Part shown: in pieces, positions 1-8,530 of the stretch | Layout of the letters: each line of letters opens with the position of its first letter | How positions within the stretch are numbered: the first letter of the stretch is position 1 | NCBI GenBank assembly: GCA_028291265.1 | Contig: JAQGIK010000056.1 | Span: forward strand, 62,001 to 126,000 | Origin: Caulobacter sp. | Lineage (GTDB): Bacteria > Pseudomonadota > Alphaproteobacteria > Caulobacterales > Caulobacteraceae | DNA: 64,000 bases | Direction: 5' to 3' | Translations under genes and position numbers: made by a program | Notes under the pieces: generated by a model | Told to the model about the DNA's origin: nothing | The model's database searches: none | The model's input: the letters and a program-made list of their open reading frames with translations, nothing else

Positions 1-54
1 GAGCTGCGCCAGGTATTGCTGGACGGGATGCTGCACGGGTTGGTGGCGGACTAA
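1..54 (+). CDS. 3' end of an unidentified gene (partial)
   Basis: Frame 1 reads 17 codons followed by TAA, ending in the peptide DGMLHGLVAD. Most of the gene lies left of the window, so no family can be assigned. The helical, hydrophobic ending would fit the C-terminal dimerisation helix of a regulator such as TetR, but that is only a guess. An inverted repeat element begins about 30 bases downstream. Confidence 0.4.
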   Translation, partial: ELRQVLLDGMLHGLVAD

Positions 55-87
55 ACCTGCCTGATCCATTCAACCCATCTAAACTAC

Positions 88-195
88 CGCTCATCCCGGC
101 GAATGCCGGGACCCAGATGACGGAGCGCGGTCGTTTGGGTATCTGCTTCCGACTCGGCAGATGAATCTGGGCCCCGGCATTCGCCGGGATGAGCG
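88..195. repeat. Inverted repeat element, family A variant
   Basis: The left arm (88-117) and right arm (166-195) are 30 bases each and pair with a single mismatch. Each arm also contains its own short hairpin (CCCGGC...GCCGGG). The arm core, ending in GGGACCCAG, resembles the family A elements at 7753-7872 and 14455-14573. The right arm ends just before the ribosome binding site of the next gene, so the element fills the whole intergenic space. Confidence 0.8.
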
Positions 196-208
196 GAAGG
201 GGAGTGGG

Positions 209-1012
209 GTGCGCGCCATCGCGATCATCGGATTGGGCGTATTCCTGACGATGGCAACCGCCGCCCAGGCCTCACCTCGCGTCGTCTCCCTCGACCAGTG
301 CGCCGACCAGTATGTCCTGGCCCTCAGCCCGCGCGAGAGCATCGTCGGCCTGAGTTACCGCGCCGACGACGCCGACTCCCACCTGAGGGCGCTGGCCAAG
401 GGTCTGCCCCAACGCCGCATCACCACCGAGAGCATTATGGCCGCCCGGCCGACGCTGGTCGTCCGGTACTGGGGCGGCGACGCCCGGCTGGAAACGGCGC
501 TCGCCACCCACGGCGTCAAGGTCGTGAAGATCGAGGACGCCACCGATTTCGACGGCGTGCGGGCCAACGTCCGGACTGTGGCCGCCGCGCTGGACCAGCC
601 GGCGCGGGGCGAGGCCATCGTCGCAGACATGGACCGGCGGCTGGCGGCGTCAAAGGGCGCCTGGAAGGGGCGGAGCGGGCTCTACCTGACGCCCAGCGGC
701 TACACGGCCGGGAAGGGGACCTTCATCGACCGCATCCTCGCCGCCGCCGGCGTTCGCAACGCCGCGCCGCAGGCCGGGTTCGCGCCGGTGCGGCTGGAGG
801 ATGTCGTGATGGGGCCGCCGCGCGGCTATGTGCTGGGCTTCTTCGACCAGCTGTCGGCCGCTTTCGAACGGTGGGGCATGGGACGGCACAGGGCGCTGCA
901 GAAGCGGCTGCCCGACCAGACCCTGGCCAGTCTGCCGGCCTCGGTGCTGAGCTGCCCAGGCTGGTTCGCGGCCGAAGGGGTCGAGGCGCTGGCCAGGGCG
1001 GCGCCGCGATGA
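209..1012 (+). CDS. ABC transporter substrate-binding protein (cobalamin/iron-chelate type)
   Basis: Predicted periplasmic binding protein of 267 aa, the BtuF/FecB-like partner of the permease and ATPase that follow. I chose the GTG at 209: it has a purine-rich AAGGGGAG at 197-204, and it gives a clean Sec signal peptide (hydrophobic run, cleavage after AQA near residue 21). The in-frame ATG at 161 lies inside the upstream repeat and would add 16 unlikely residues. The mature protein begins with the typical PRVVSLDQCADQYVLAL strand and shows the two-lobed pattern of the family (ARPTLVV in lobe one, YLTPSGYTAG entering lobe two). Its stop overlaps the permease start (ATGA). The substrate cannot be decided from sequence; no cobalamin riboswitch is recognisable upstream. 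Confidence 0.8.
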   Translation: MRAIAIIGLGVFLTMATAAQASPRVVSLDQCADQYVLALSPRESIVGLSYRADDADSHLRALAKGLPQRRITTESIMAARPTLVVRYWGGDARLETALATHGVKVVKIEDATDFDGVRANVRTVAAALDQPARGEAIVADMDRRLAASKGAWKGRSGLYLTPSGYTAGKGTFIDRILAAAGVRNAAPQAGFAPVRLEDVVMGPPRGYVLGFFDQLSAAFERWGMGRHRALQKRLPDQTLASLPASVLSCPGWFAAEGVEALARAAPR

Positions 1013-1992
1013 GCCGGACCGCGACGCTGCTGCTCGGCGGCCTGCTGATCCTCGTCCTGCTCGCCGGGCTGCTGCTCGGCGAGACGACGCTGACGCCCGC
1101 CCAGTACGGGCAAGCCTTCGCCCACCCTGGCTCACCGGCGGGCGAGGTGTTGTGGACCATCCGCCTGCCGCGCGCCCTGATGGCGGCGCTGATCGGCGGC
1201 GGCCTGGGCCTGGCCGGGGCGGCGTTGCAGGGGCTGTTGCGCAATCCGTTGGCGGACCCGGGCGTGCTGGGCGTCTCGGCCTTCGCCGGACTGGGGGCGG
1301 CCCTGACCATCGCGCTCGGGCTGTCGGCCGTCACCGGGGCGGTCGAGGCCGGCGCCCTGGTCGGCGCCCTGGCCGCGGGCCTGCTGGTCTCGGGACTGGC
1401 GGCGCGGTTTCGCGAGCCCGAGGCGCTGATCCTGCTGGGGGTCTCCCTGTCCTCGCTCGGCGGCGCCCTGACGGCGCTGATCTTCAACTTCTCACCCTCG
1501 CCGGTGGCGACGGCGGAGGTGATGAACTGGCTGCTCGGTTCGGTGGCCAACCGCGACTTCGGCGACATCCTGCGGGCGCTCGTTCCGATGACGCTCGGCG
1601 CCGGGCTCTGCCTGTGGTCTGCGCGGGGCCTGACCATGCTGACGCTCGGCGAGGAGACCGCGGCCCTGAGCGGCCTGCCGATGGCCAGCCTGCGCACCGC
1701 CGCCGTGGCCGGCGCGGCGCTGATGACCGGAGCCGCCGTCGCCGCCGCCGGCGTGGTTGGCTTCGTCGGCCTGGCCGCGCCGCATCTCGTTCGCCGGCTC
1801 AGCGGCGACGATCCCGGCAAGCTGCTGATCCCCTCGGCCGTGGCCGGGGCCATCCTGCTGACCGCCGCCGACCTGATCAGCCGGGTGCTGCCCAGCGAGC
1901 AGGAGCTCAAGCTCGGCGTCGTCACCGCCCTGGTCGGAGCGCCGCTGTTCGCCCTCGTCGCCTGGCGCGCCTCGCGGAGCTGGCGGGCATGA
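1009..1992 (+). CDS. FecCD/BtuC family ABC transporter permease
   Basis: Polytopic inner-membrane protein of 327 aa, the usual length for FecCD permeases, starting at an ATG that overlaps the previous stop by 4 bases. It contains about nine or ten hydrophobic segments and the family hallmarks IRLPRALMAALIGGGLGLAG near residue 50, LRNPLADPGVLGVSAFAGLG soon after, and VGFVGLAAPHLVRRL near residue 250, which forms the loop that couples to the ATPase. It would form a dimer that carries a cobalamin, haem or ferric-siderophore type substrate across the inner membrane. Its stop again overlaps the next gene (ATGA), so the three genes are almost certainly one translationally coupled operon. Confidence 0.9.
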   Translation: MSRTATLLLGGLLILVLLAGLLLGETTLTPAQYGQAFAHPGSPAGEVLWTIRLPRALMAALIGGGLGLAGAALQGLLRNPLADPGVLGVSAFAGLGAALTIALGLSAVTGAVEAGALVGALAAGLLVSGLAARFREPEALILLGVSLSSLGGALTALIFNFSPSPVATAEVMNWLLGSVANRDFGDILRALVPMTLGAGLCLWSARGLTMLTLGEETAALSGLPMASLRTAAVAGAALMTGAAVAAAGVVGFVGLAAPHLVRRLSGDDPGKLLIPSAVAGAILLTAADLISRVLPSEQELKLGVVTALVGAPLFALVAWRASRSWRA

Positions 1993-2741
1993 GCTGGGTC
2001 TTCACCGACGTTCACGCCGGTCCCGCCGGCCGGGCGGTGCTGAAGGGCGTGAGCCTCACCGTCGCGCCGGGCGAGATGGTCGGGGTGCTCGGCCCCAACG
2101 GGGCCGGCAAGACCACGCTGTTGCGCGCGGGCCTTGGCCTGCTGCCGCTGCAGGCCGGGCAGGTCCAGCTCGCCGACAAACCCATCGCCGAGCTAAAGCC
2201 CGCGATGCGAGCCCGCGCCGCCGGCTACCTGCCGCAGGAGCGCCGGGTCGGCTGGAACCTCGCCGCCCTGCGCATCGCCGAGCTGGGCGCGCCGGACCTG
2301 CCCGAGGGCCAGGCCCAGGCGTTGGCCGCCGCCTGCCTGGCCCGCGTCGGCCTGGAAGGCTTCGAGGGCCGCGGCGTGCTCGACCTCTCCGGCGGCGAGC
2401 GGGCCCGGGTGCTGCTGGCCCGGCTGCTGGCCACGCGCGCGCCGTTGCTGGTCGCCGACGAGCCGACGGCCGGGCTCGACCCCGACGCCCAGTTCCTGGC
2501 CCTCGACCTGCTGGCGCAGGAAGCGGCCAGGGGCGCCGGCGTGGTCCTCACCCTGCACGACCTGGCCCTGGCCGCGCGGGTCTGCAGCCGCCTGGTCGTG
2601 CTGCACGACGGCCGGGTCGCCGCCGACGGCGCGCCGCGCGAGGTGCTGACACCCGCCACCCTGCGCACCGTCTTCGGCCTCGACGGCGCCTTCATCGACA
2701 CCGAGGATGGCCCGGTGCTGGTCACCCGCCGCGCGCCTTAA
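1989..2741 (+). CDS. ABC transporter ATP-binding protein (FecE/BtuD/HmuV-like)
   Basis: Cytoplasmic ATPase of 250 aa energising the FecCD-type importer. The Walker A motif GPNGAGKTT is at residues 35-43, the ABC signature is LSGGERARV, Walker B is LLVADEPTAGLD, and the switch histidine lies in VVLTLHDLALAARV. All catalytic motifs are intact. The ATG overlaps the permease stop by 4 bases. The gene order binding protein, permease, ATPase is standard for cobalamin and iron-chelate importers. Nothing in the sequence fixes the substrate. Confidence 0.9.
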   Translation: MSWVFTDVHAGPAGRAVLKGVSLTVAPGEMVGVLGPNGAGKTTLLRAGLGLLPLQAGQVQLADKPIAELKPAMRARAAGYLPQERRVGWNLAALRIAELGAPDLPEGQAQALAAACLARVGLEGFEGRGVLDLSGGERARVLLARLLATRAPLLVADEPTAGLDPDAQFLALDLLAQEAARGAGVVLTLHDLALAARVCSRLVVLHDGRVAADGAPREVLTPATLRTVFGLDGAFIDTEDGPVLVTRRAP

Positions 2742-2752
2742 GAGGACTTCGC

Positions 2753-3514
2753 TTGCTGCTCGCCCGCGCCCTTGCCGTCCTGCTGCTCCTGGTTCCCGCC
2801 GTGGCGGTCGCGCAGGCGCGGGCGCCGATCCAGTCCTACGAGGTGGTCGCCAGCTTTCCGCACGACACCGGGGCCTTCACCGAGGGTCTCTTCTTCCAGG
2901 ACGGGGTGCTCTACGAAAGCACCGGCCTGGAGGGCCGCTCCGACATCCGCAAGGTCGATCCGGCCAGCGGCAAGGTGCTGCAGAAGCGCGATCTCGACCC
3001 AAAGTACTTCGGCGAGGGCATCGTCGCCTGGAAGGGCAAGCTGGTCGAACTGACCTGGCGGGACGGCATCGGTTTCACCTACGATCTCAAGACCTTCGAG
3101 CCGAAATCCACGTTCAGCTATCCGGGCGAAGGCTGGGCCCTGACCCATGACGGCAAGCGCCTCATCATGAGCGACGGCACCGCCGAGCTGCGCTTCCTCG
3201 ATCCGGAAACCCTGGCCGAGACCGGCCGGGTCAAGGTCACCGACGGCGGGGGAGAAGTCGTCAACATCAACGAGGTCGAATGGGTCGAAGGCGAGGTCTG
3301 GGCCAACATCTGGCAGACCGACTGGATCGCCCGCATCGACCCGGCCACCGGCAAGGTGAAGGCCTGGATCGACATGACGGGCCTGTTGCCGGCGGCCGAC
3401 CGCACCGGCGGCGAGGACGTGCTCAACGGCATCGCCTACGACGCCAAGGGCAAGCGGGTGCTGGTGACGGGCAAGTTCTGGCCGAAGCTGTACGAAATCC
3501 GGGTGAAGCCCTGA
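2753..3514 (+). CDS. Glutaminyl-peptide cyclotransferase (secreted)
   Basis: Predicted exported enzyme of 253 aa that converts N-terminal glutamine to pyroglutamate. The chosen start is TTG at 2753, with AGAGGA at 2741-2746 as ribosome binding site, 11 bases after the ATPase stop. A Sec signal peptide covers about residues 1-22 (cleavage after AVAQA). The mature chain shows the beta-propeller repeats of the plant/bacterial glutamine cyclotransferase family, including FPHDTGAFTEGLFFQDGVLY, YFGEGIVAWKGKLVELTW and VWANIWQTDWIARIDP, and ends in the family's GKFWPKLYEI motif. Spacing suggests co-transcription with the ABC genes, but a functional link is not obvious. Confidence 0.88.
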   Translation: MLLARALAVLLLLVPAVAVAQARAPIQSYEVVASFPHDTGAFTEGLFFQDGVLYESTGLEGRSDIRKVDPASGKVLQKRDLDPKYFGEGIVAWKGKLVELTWRDGIGFTYDLKTFEPKSTFSYPGEGWALTHDGKRLIMSDGTAELRFLDPETLAETGRVKVTDGGGEVVNINEVEWVEGEVWANIWQTDWIARIDPATGKVKAWIDMTGLLPAADRTGGEDVLNGIAYDAKGKRVLVTGKFWPKLYEIRVKP

Positions 3515-3515
3515 G

Positions 3516-5570
3516 CTACCGCCCCGGCGTCCCGGCAACGCTATAGCTGTAGCCGCCCCGCCGCAGGTCGGCCGACAGGGTCAGCGGCGTCGTCCCCCCG
3601 TTCAGGCGGGCCCTGTAGACCTGCATGGTCTCCAGCGTGCGCATGACGTAGTTGCGGGTTTCGCTGAACGGGATGCATTCGATGTAGTTCAGCGGGTCGG
3701 TGGAACCGCCGCGCGGGTCGCCGCAGGTGGTCACCCACTGACCGGGGCGGCCCGGGCCGGCGTTGTAGCCGGCGGCGGCCATGGCGTAGCTGCCGCCGAA
3801 ATTGCCGGTCATGTCGCCGAGGTAGCGCGAGCCCAGCTTCATGTTGAACGGACCGTCGAACAGGCGGTCGGTCGAGTAGGTCTCGCCGAGCAGCCGGGCG
3901 GTGTCGCGCCCCGTGCCGTCGAGCAGCTGCATCATCCCCATGGCCTTGGCGCCGCTGCGGGCGTTCGGGTCGAAGTTGCTTTCCTGGCGGGCGATGCTGA
4001 GCACGAAGGCCGGCTCGGCGGCGCCGGGCACCTGGGGCACGGAGAGGATGGGATAGCCGCGCTCGGGCAGGATGAAACCGCGCTGGGCGGCGGTGCGGAC
4101 GGCGCGCATGCCCAGGTCCTGGTCGCCGGCGGCGCGGGCCAGATCGACCAGCAGGGCGGATTCGGCCGCGGTCGGCAGGATGTCGTCGATGTGGAGGACG
4201 AAGGTGCGGAACTGGTCCTTGAGGCCAAAGCCCTGCAGCAGCCGGGCGGCGCGGACGATCTCGCGGCCGTCGAAGCGGCTGCGGTCGGCCTGGGTGATCT
4301 GCGGGTCCTTGCCGAGGGTCAGGGTGGCGAGGCCGGCCTTCTCGGCGGCCAGTTGGCCGTAGAAGACGGTGAGGTGGCGCGCGCCCTGCCTGTAGAAGGC
4401 CTGGGCTTCGGCCATCTTGCCCAGCGCCTCTGCGGCGCGGCCCTGCCAGTAGAGGGCGCGGCCCTGGGTGATCGGCGAGACGCCGGCCGCGGCCAGCCTG
4501 GCGAAGTGGCGCTCGGCCGAGGTGGCGTCGCTGAGCTTGGTCAGGGCCAGCCAGCCGGCGTAGAACTCGGCCTCGGCGGCGTCGGCGCCGGTGGTCATGC
4601 CGCAGTCGCGGGCGATGTTGTAGGCGGCCCGGTAATTGCGCTCCTGCAGGGCGCTGGCGATCATCCGGCGCTTGTCGGGCCAGCTGCGGGCGGCGGCGTC
4701 CTCGGTCGGGGCGCCCTTGATGCCCGCCGACAGCGAGAAGGCCAGCGAGGTCTGGCCGCGCTTGTAGAAATAGAGCGACTGCTCCCAGATCACGCCCGGA
4801 TGGCGGCGCTGTTCGTCGGTCAGCTGGGCGACCTTGTCGTTGGCGTCGCTGCGCCCCGACCGCAGGGCCATGCGCGCCTCGGCCAAGGCCTTGTCGGGAC
4901 CGGTCAGGGTGGCGGCCAGATCCTGGGCGGCGGGTCCTTGCGGGCCCCACATCAGGAGGTCGGCCCGGGCGCTGTTCTCGGCTTCGCTGAGGTAGCCGCC
5001 GAAGCGGGTCCGCATCGCCGTCTGCTGGTCGAGCTCGAAGAGCTTCGTCGTCCACCAGCGCTGGATCAGTTCGCGGGCCTGGCTCTCATAGCCGGTCGCC
5101 AGATAGGCGGCGGCCAGGGCCATGGCTCCCTGGGCCGTGGCCGGCTCGGCCCCGCCGAACCAGTCGATGATCTTGGCCGGCGGCAGGTTGCCGGTTTCCA
5201 GCAGCTTCTCGGCGGCGATCTGGCGGCCCTGGGCGCGGGGCCAGCCGGCCAGGTCGCGGCGGGCCGAGTCGGCCTCGAAGAAGCTCATCGAGTCCGGCGC
5301 GCCGTCGGCCAGGGCCCAGACGGCGATCTTGCGGGCCAGCGGATCGTTGATGCCGCCGATGGCCGTGCGCACCTGGGCGCCGTCGCCGGCCTTGGCGGCG
5401 GTCAGGGCCATCTGCAGATATTGCGCGTCGCCTTCGCCGGCCATCTCGTAGCCAGGCAGGGGCGGGGCGGTCAGGCGGGCGGCGGCCTGGGTCATCGCCG
5501 AACCGGCCATCGCCAGCGCCAATATCGCCCCGCCGCCCGCCAGCCAGACCCTGCCTGCGCCGATCCTCAA
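3516..5570 (-). CDS. Soluble lytic murein transglycosylase (Slt-like)
   Basis: Cleaves the glycan strand of peptidoglycan, producing 1,6-anhydro-MurNAc ends, in the periplasm. The long N-terminal part is alpha-helical and TPR/superhelix-like, as in Slt70. The catalytic SLT domain occupies the last 170 residues; the catalytic Glu is about residue 530 in ARQESNF, followed by GAMGMMQL-type and AGYNAGPGR motifs. I chose TTG at 5570 because GGGAGG lies just upstream and the protein then begins directly with a basic and hydrophobic signal segment (LAGGGAILALAMAG). A start at 5657 would add 29 Gly/Cys-rich residues overlapping the likely promoter region shared with divergent dapA. Length 684 aa is normal. 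Confidence 0.88.
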   Translation of the reverse strand: MRIGAGRVWLAGGGAILALAMAGSAMTQAAARLTAPPLPGYEMAGEGDAQYLQMALTAAKAGDGAQVRTAIGGINDPLARKIAVWALADGAPDSMSFFEADSARRDLAGWPRAQGRQIAAEKLLETGNLPPAKIIDWFGGAEPATAQGAMALAAAYLATGYESQARELIQRWWTTKLFELDQQTAMRTRFGGYLSEAENSARADLLMWGPQGPAAQDLAATLTGPDKALAEARMALRSGRSDANDKVAQLTDEQRRHPGVIWEQSLYFYKRGQTSLAFSLSAGIKGAPTEDAAARSWPDKRRMIASALQERNYRAAYNIARDCGMTTGADAAEAEFYAGWLALTKLSDATSAERHFARLAAAGVSPITQGRALYWQGRAAEALGKMAEAQAFYRQGARHLTVFYGQLAAEKAGLATLTLGKDPQITQADRSRFDGREIVRAARLLQGFGLKDQFRTFVLHIDDILPTAAESALLVDLARAAGDQDLGMRAVRTAAQRGFILPERGYPILSVPQVPGAAEPAFVLSIARQESNFDPNARSGAKAMGMMQLLDGTGRDTARLLGETYSTDRLFDGPFNMKLGSRYLGDMTGNFGGSYAMAAAGYNAGPGRPGQWVTTCGDPRGGSTDPLNYIECIPFSETRNYVMRTLETMQVYRARLNGGTTPLTLSADLRRGGYSYSVAGTPGR

Positions 5571-5693
5571 CCCATTCCCTCCCGAACAATCACATCCCCC
5601 GCCCATTGCGAAGCAACAGGCCCCCTCATATTGTCCGCCCCCAATCCATAGCCGCAAGTGAATGCGGCGAACTGACGGCCCTTTTTACACGCC

Positions 5694-6578
5694 ATGTTCC
5701 AATCCCCCTTCAAGGGCGTCCTTCCCGCCCTGGTGACCCCTTTTCGCGATGGCGCCCTCGACGAGAAGGCCTTCGTGGCCCTGGTCGAGCGCCAGATCGC
5801 CGGCGGCGTGCACGGCCTGGTGCCCGTCGGCACCACCGGCGAGACCGCCACCCTCAGCCATGAGGAGCACCGGCGGGTCGTCGAACTGTGCGTCCAGACC
5901 GCCCGCGGCCGGGCGCCCGTCATCGCCGGGGCCGGCAGCAACGCGACGGCCGAGGCCATCGAGCTGGCCCGGCACGCCAAGGCGGTCGGGGCCGACGCGG
6001 CCCTGATCGTCTCGCCCTACTACAACCGCCCCAGCCAGGAAGGCATCTATCAGCACTACAAGGCGATCAACGACGCCGTGCAGCTGCCCATCCTGGTCTA
6101 CAACGTGCCCAGCCGCACCAGCTCGGACATGACCAACGAGACGCTGGAACGGCTGTCCAAGCTGCCCAACATCGTCGGCATCAAGGACGCCTCGGGCGAC
6201 ATCGGCCGGATGTCGCAGCAGCGCGTCTCCTGCGGTGAAGAGTGGATCATGCTGTCGGGCGACGATCCGAACGGCGTCGGCTATGTCGCCCAGGGCGGCC
6301 ACGGCTGCATCTCGGTGACGGTCAATGTCGCGCCGGAAGCCTGTTCGGCCATGTACAACGCCTGCCTGAGCGGCGACTTCGAGACCGCCCGCTACTGGCA
6401 GGACCGCCTGATCCTGCTGCACAAGGCGATGTTCGCCGACGCCTCGCCCAGCCCCGCCAAGTTCGCCCTGGCGACGCTGGGCCTGTGCTCGGAAGAGTGC
6501 CGCCTGCCCATCAGCCCCTGCTCGGAAGCCGCCCGCACCCAGGTCCTCGACGCGATGCGCGCCGCCGGCGTGCTCTGA
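5694..6578 (+). CDS. dapA: 4-hydroxy-tetrahydrodipicolinate synthase
   Basis: Condenses pyruvate with aspartate semialdehyde, the first committed step to lysine and meso-diaminopimelate for the cell wall. The 294 aa length is typical. Schiff-base Lys164 lies in VGIKDASGD, Tyr136 in YNVPSRT, and the Thr pair at 47-48 in PVGTTGE, all intact. It is divergent from the lytic transglycosylase, with about 120 bases between the two starts. No strong ribosome binding site precedes the ATG, but the start matches family N-termini. The stop overlaps the smpB start by one base (TGATG), so the two are coupled. Confidence 0.96.
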   Translation: MFQSPFKGVLPALVTPFRDGALDEKAFVALVERQIAGGVHGLVPVGTTGETATLSHEEHRRVVELCVQTARGRAPVIAGAGSNATAEAIELARHAKAVGADAALIVSPYYNRPSQEGIYQHYKAINDAVQLPILVYNVPSRTSSDMTNETLERLSKLPNIVGIKDASGDIGRMSQQRVSCGEEWIMLSGDDPNGVGYVAQGGHGCISVTVNVAPEACSAMYNACLSGDFETARYWQDRLILLHKAMFADASPSPAKFALATLGLCSEECRLPISPCSEAARTQVLDAMRAAGVL

Positions 6579-7048
6579 TGGCCTCGAAAGCAACGAGTGG
6601 GGGCCTGATCGCCGAGAACCGGCGGGCGAAATTCGACTACTTCCTCGAGGACCCGATCGAGGCCGGCATCATGCTGCTCGGCACCGAAGTGAAGTCCCTG
6701 CGCAACGGCCGGGCCAACATCGCCGAGTCCTACGCCGCGGTCGAAAACAACGAGATCGTGCTGATCAACGCCGACATCCCGCCCTACGCGGGCGGCAACC
6801 GCTTCAACCACGAGCCGCGGCGGCCGCGGAAGCTGCTGCTCAAGAGCAAGCAGATCAGCAAGCTGATCGGCGCCGTGCAGCGCGAGGGCCGGACCATCAT
6901 CCCGACCCGGCTTTACTGGAACGAGAAGGGCCTGGCGAAGCTGGAGCTGTGCCTGGCCAAGGGCAAGAAACTGCACGACAAGCGCGAAGCCACGGCCGAA
7001 CGTGACTGGCAGCGCGACAAGGCGCGGCTGCTGAAAGACCACGGCTGA
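6578..7048 (+). CDS. smpB: SsrA-binding protein SmpB
   Basis: Binds tmRNA and brings it to stalled ribosomes for trans-translation. It is 156 aa, as expected. It has the OB-fold core motifs [20 protein letters not shown] and [14 protein letters not shown], and the basic C-terminal tail ([20 protein letters not shown]) that enters the mRNA channel. The ATG overlaps the dapA stop by one base; dapA-smpB adjacency is common in Alphaproteobacteria. Its stop codon directly abuts the stop of the convergent uracil-DNA glycosylase with no spacer, so transcripts from the two sides must overlap or terminate inside coding sequence. Confidence 0.96.
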   Translation: MASKATSGGLIAENRRAKFDYFLEDPIEAGIMLLGTEVKSLRNGRANIAESYAAVENNEIVLINADIPPYAGGNRFNHEPRRPRKLLLKSKQISKLIGAVQREGRTIIPTRLYWNEKGLAKLELCLAKGKKLHDKREATAERDWQRDKARLLKDHG

Positions 7049-7705
7049 TCAGTCGATCAGTTCGCGCACCCGCTTGAAGATGTCCTCGAACATGGCCGGC
7101 GTCAGCCGCCCCGTGTTCGTGTTCAGCCGTGAGCAGTGGTAGCTGTTGATCACCCGGTAGGGGCCGGCGTCGAACTCCGAACCGTGGCCCGGGGCGCCGG
7201 TCGAGCCCTTGAGGTTCAGGGCCCGCAACAGGCTGCGGCGCGAAACGTCGCCGAGCGTGACGATGACCTTCAGGTTGGGCATGGCGGCCAGGGTGTTCAC
7301 GAAGAACGGCCGGCAGGTCTTCTCCTCCGAGGTCTCCGGCTTGTTCAGCGGCGGGGCGCAGCGGACGGCGTTGGTGATCATGCAGTCGGTGAGCTGCAGG
7401 CTGTCGTCGGGCCGGGCCTCATAGGTGCCGGTGGCGAAGCCGGTCTTCTTCAGGGTGTCGTAGAGCAGCCAGCCGGCGTGGTCGCCGGTGAAGGGCCGTC
7501 CCGTGCGGTTGGCACCGGTGCGGCCCGGGGCCAGGCCGGCGACCATCAGCCGGCCGTTCCAGTCGCCGAACGACGGAGCCGGGCCGTTGTACCAGTCGGG
7601 GTTCTGCCGCTGGTTCTCGCGGCGGTACTCGACCAGGCGTGGGCAGAGCGGGCAGTCGCGCGGCGGCTCGGGGGAGGACAGGTCGACGGTCTGATCGGCG
7701 TGCAT
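7049..7705 (-). CDS. Uracil-DNA glycosylase, family 5 (UdgB)
   Basis: Removes uracil and other deaminated bases from DNA in base-excision repair. At 218 aa it has the iron-sulfur cysteines of families 4/5 (CPLCPRL near the N-terminus, further Cys in CAPPLNKP and CRPFF). Motif 1 is GLAPGRTGANRTGRPFTGD, in which Ala-Pro replaces the Glu/Asp of other UDG classes; this is the family 5 hallmark. Motif 3 is HCSRLNTNTGRLTP. I chose ATG 7705, with AGGTGAGG upstream, over the in-frame GTG at 7714. It is convergent with smpB. Assignment to family 5 rather than 4 rests on motif 1. Confidence 0.87.
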   Translation of the reverse strand: MHADQTVDLSSPEPPRDCPLCPRLVEYRRENQRQNPDWYNGPAPSFGDWNGRLMVAGLAPGRTGANRTGRPFTGDHAGWLLYDTLKKTGFATGTYEARPDDSLQLTDCMITNAVRCAPPLNKPETSEEKTCRPFFVNTLAAMPNLKVIVTLGDVSRRSLLRALNLKGSTGAPGHGSEFDAGPYRVINSYHCSRLNTNTGRLTPAMFEDIFKRVRELID

Positions 7706-7752
7706 GGACCTCACCTAGCGCGAGTCGGAAATTTCCGACTTGCCCCCCCACA

Positions 7753-7872
7753 CCGATCATCCCGACGAAAGTCGGGACCCAGCTGGCAAGCAGCATGAGA
7801 ATTCAACTCTGAACAGCATCAGCCCCGCACCGCAGGTGGACACTGGGTCCCGACTTTCGTCGGGATGATCGG
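7753..7872. repeat. Inverted repeat element, family A
   Basis: Perfect 30-base inverted repeat with arms 7753-7782 and 7843-7872, separated by 60 bases. Each arm contains a compact hairpin (CCCGAC, loop GAAA or TTTC, GTCGGG). Six T residues follow the right arm. A closely related element lies at 14455-14573 and a variant at 88-195. It occupies the gap between two minus-strand genes. Confidence 0.85.
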
Positions 7873-7885
7873 ATTTTTTAGACCA

Positions 7886-8488
7886 CTACAGCTCGTCCTC
7901 GGCCTCGATCTCGGCGCGGGTGCGGTTGTCGTAGCCGCCGCCACGCGGGGCCGGGCCGCGCGACGGTCGGCCGATGATGTCGCCGAGGTCGGCGAGGTCG
8001 ATGAAGGGGTCGGCCTGGCGGCGCAGGTCGTCGCTGATCATCGGCGGCTGGCTCTTCACCGTCGAGACGACGCTGACCCGCACGCCCTTGCGCTGGACGG
8101 ACTCGACCACGGACCGGAAGTCGCCGTCGCCGCTGAACAGCACCAGGTGGTCGGCCTTTTCGGCCATCTCCATCATGCCGACGGCGATCTCGACATCCAT
8201 GTCGCCGCGCCAGCGGTCGCGGCCCTGGCTGTCGGTGAACTTGCGGGCCGTCTTGGTGACCAGGGTGAAGCCGTTGTAGTCCAGCCAGTCGACCAGCGGC
8301 TTGATCGGGCTGTAGTCGTCGCCCTCGACGATGGCGGTATAGTAGTAGGCCCGGATCAGCACGCCGCGCCGGCGGAACTCGTCCAGCAGCTTGCGGTAGT
8401 CGATGTCGAAGCCCAGGGCCTTGGCCTGGGAATAGAAATTGGCGCCGTCGATAAACAGGGCCAGCTTCTCGGTCGGATAAAAGGTCAC
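7886..8488 (-). CDS. NYN domain protein, LabA/DUF88-like
   Basis: Predicted PIN-like ribonuclease-fold protein of 200 aa. The N-terminus LALFIDGANFYSQAKALG carries the first acidic residue of the NYN active site; further acidic positions are in RGDMDVEIAVGMMEMA and LFSGDGDFRSVVESVQRKG, the most recognisable family signature. About 30 disordered residues rich in Gly, Arg and acidic amino acids close the protein. Family members are linked to RNA metabolism; no specific target is known. It is divergent from folK across about 40 bases. Confidence 0.85.
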   Translation of the reverse strand: MTFYPTEKLALFIDGANFYSQAKALGFDIDYRKLLDEFRRRGVLIRAYYYTAIVEGDDYSPIKPLVDWLDYNGFTLVTKTARKFTDSQGRDRWRGDMDVEIAVGMMEMAEKADHLVLFSGDGDFRSVVESVQRKGVRVSVVSTVKSQPPMISDDLRRQADPFIDLADLGDIIGRPSRGPAPRGGGYDNRTRAEIEAEDEL

Positions 8489-8530
8489 GGTTTCAAATCC
8501 TTGGATAAAATATCTAACTTCGATGACGCC

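Noticed and set aside
161-208. ATG at 161 as start of the binding-protein gene
   Set aside because: It lies within the right arm of an inverted repeat and would put 16 extra residues before a clean signal peptide; GTG 209 has a good ribosome binding site.
1-209. Cobalamin riboswitch ahead of the ABC importer
   Set aside because: The short leader is filled by an inverted repeat and no conserved B12-box-like element is visible.
723-2015. 430-codon frame opposite the ABC permease
   Set aside because: It is Ser/Arg/Ala-rich shadow sequence; the permease, with clear family motifs, explains the region.
5571-5657. Upstream extension of the lytic transglycosylase
   Set aside because: The extra residues are Gly/Cys-rich and hide the signal peptide; TTG 5570 has a strong ribosome binding site.
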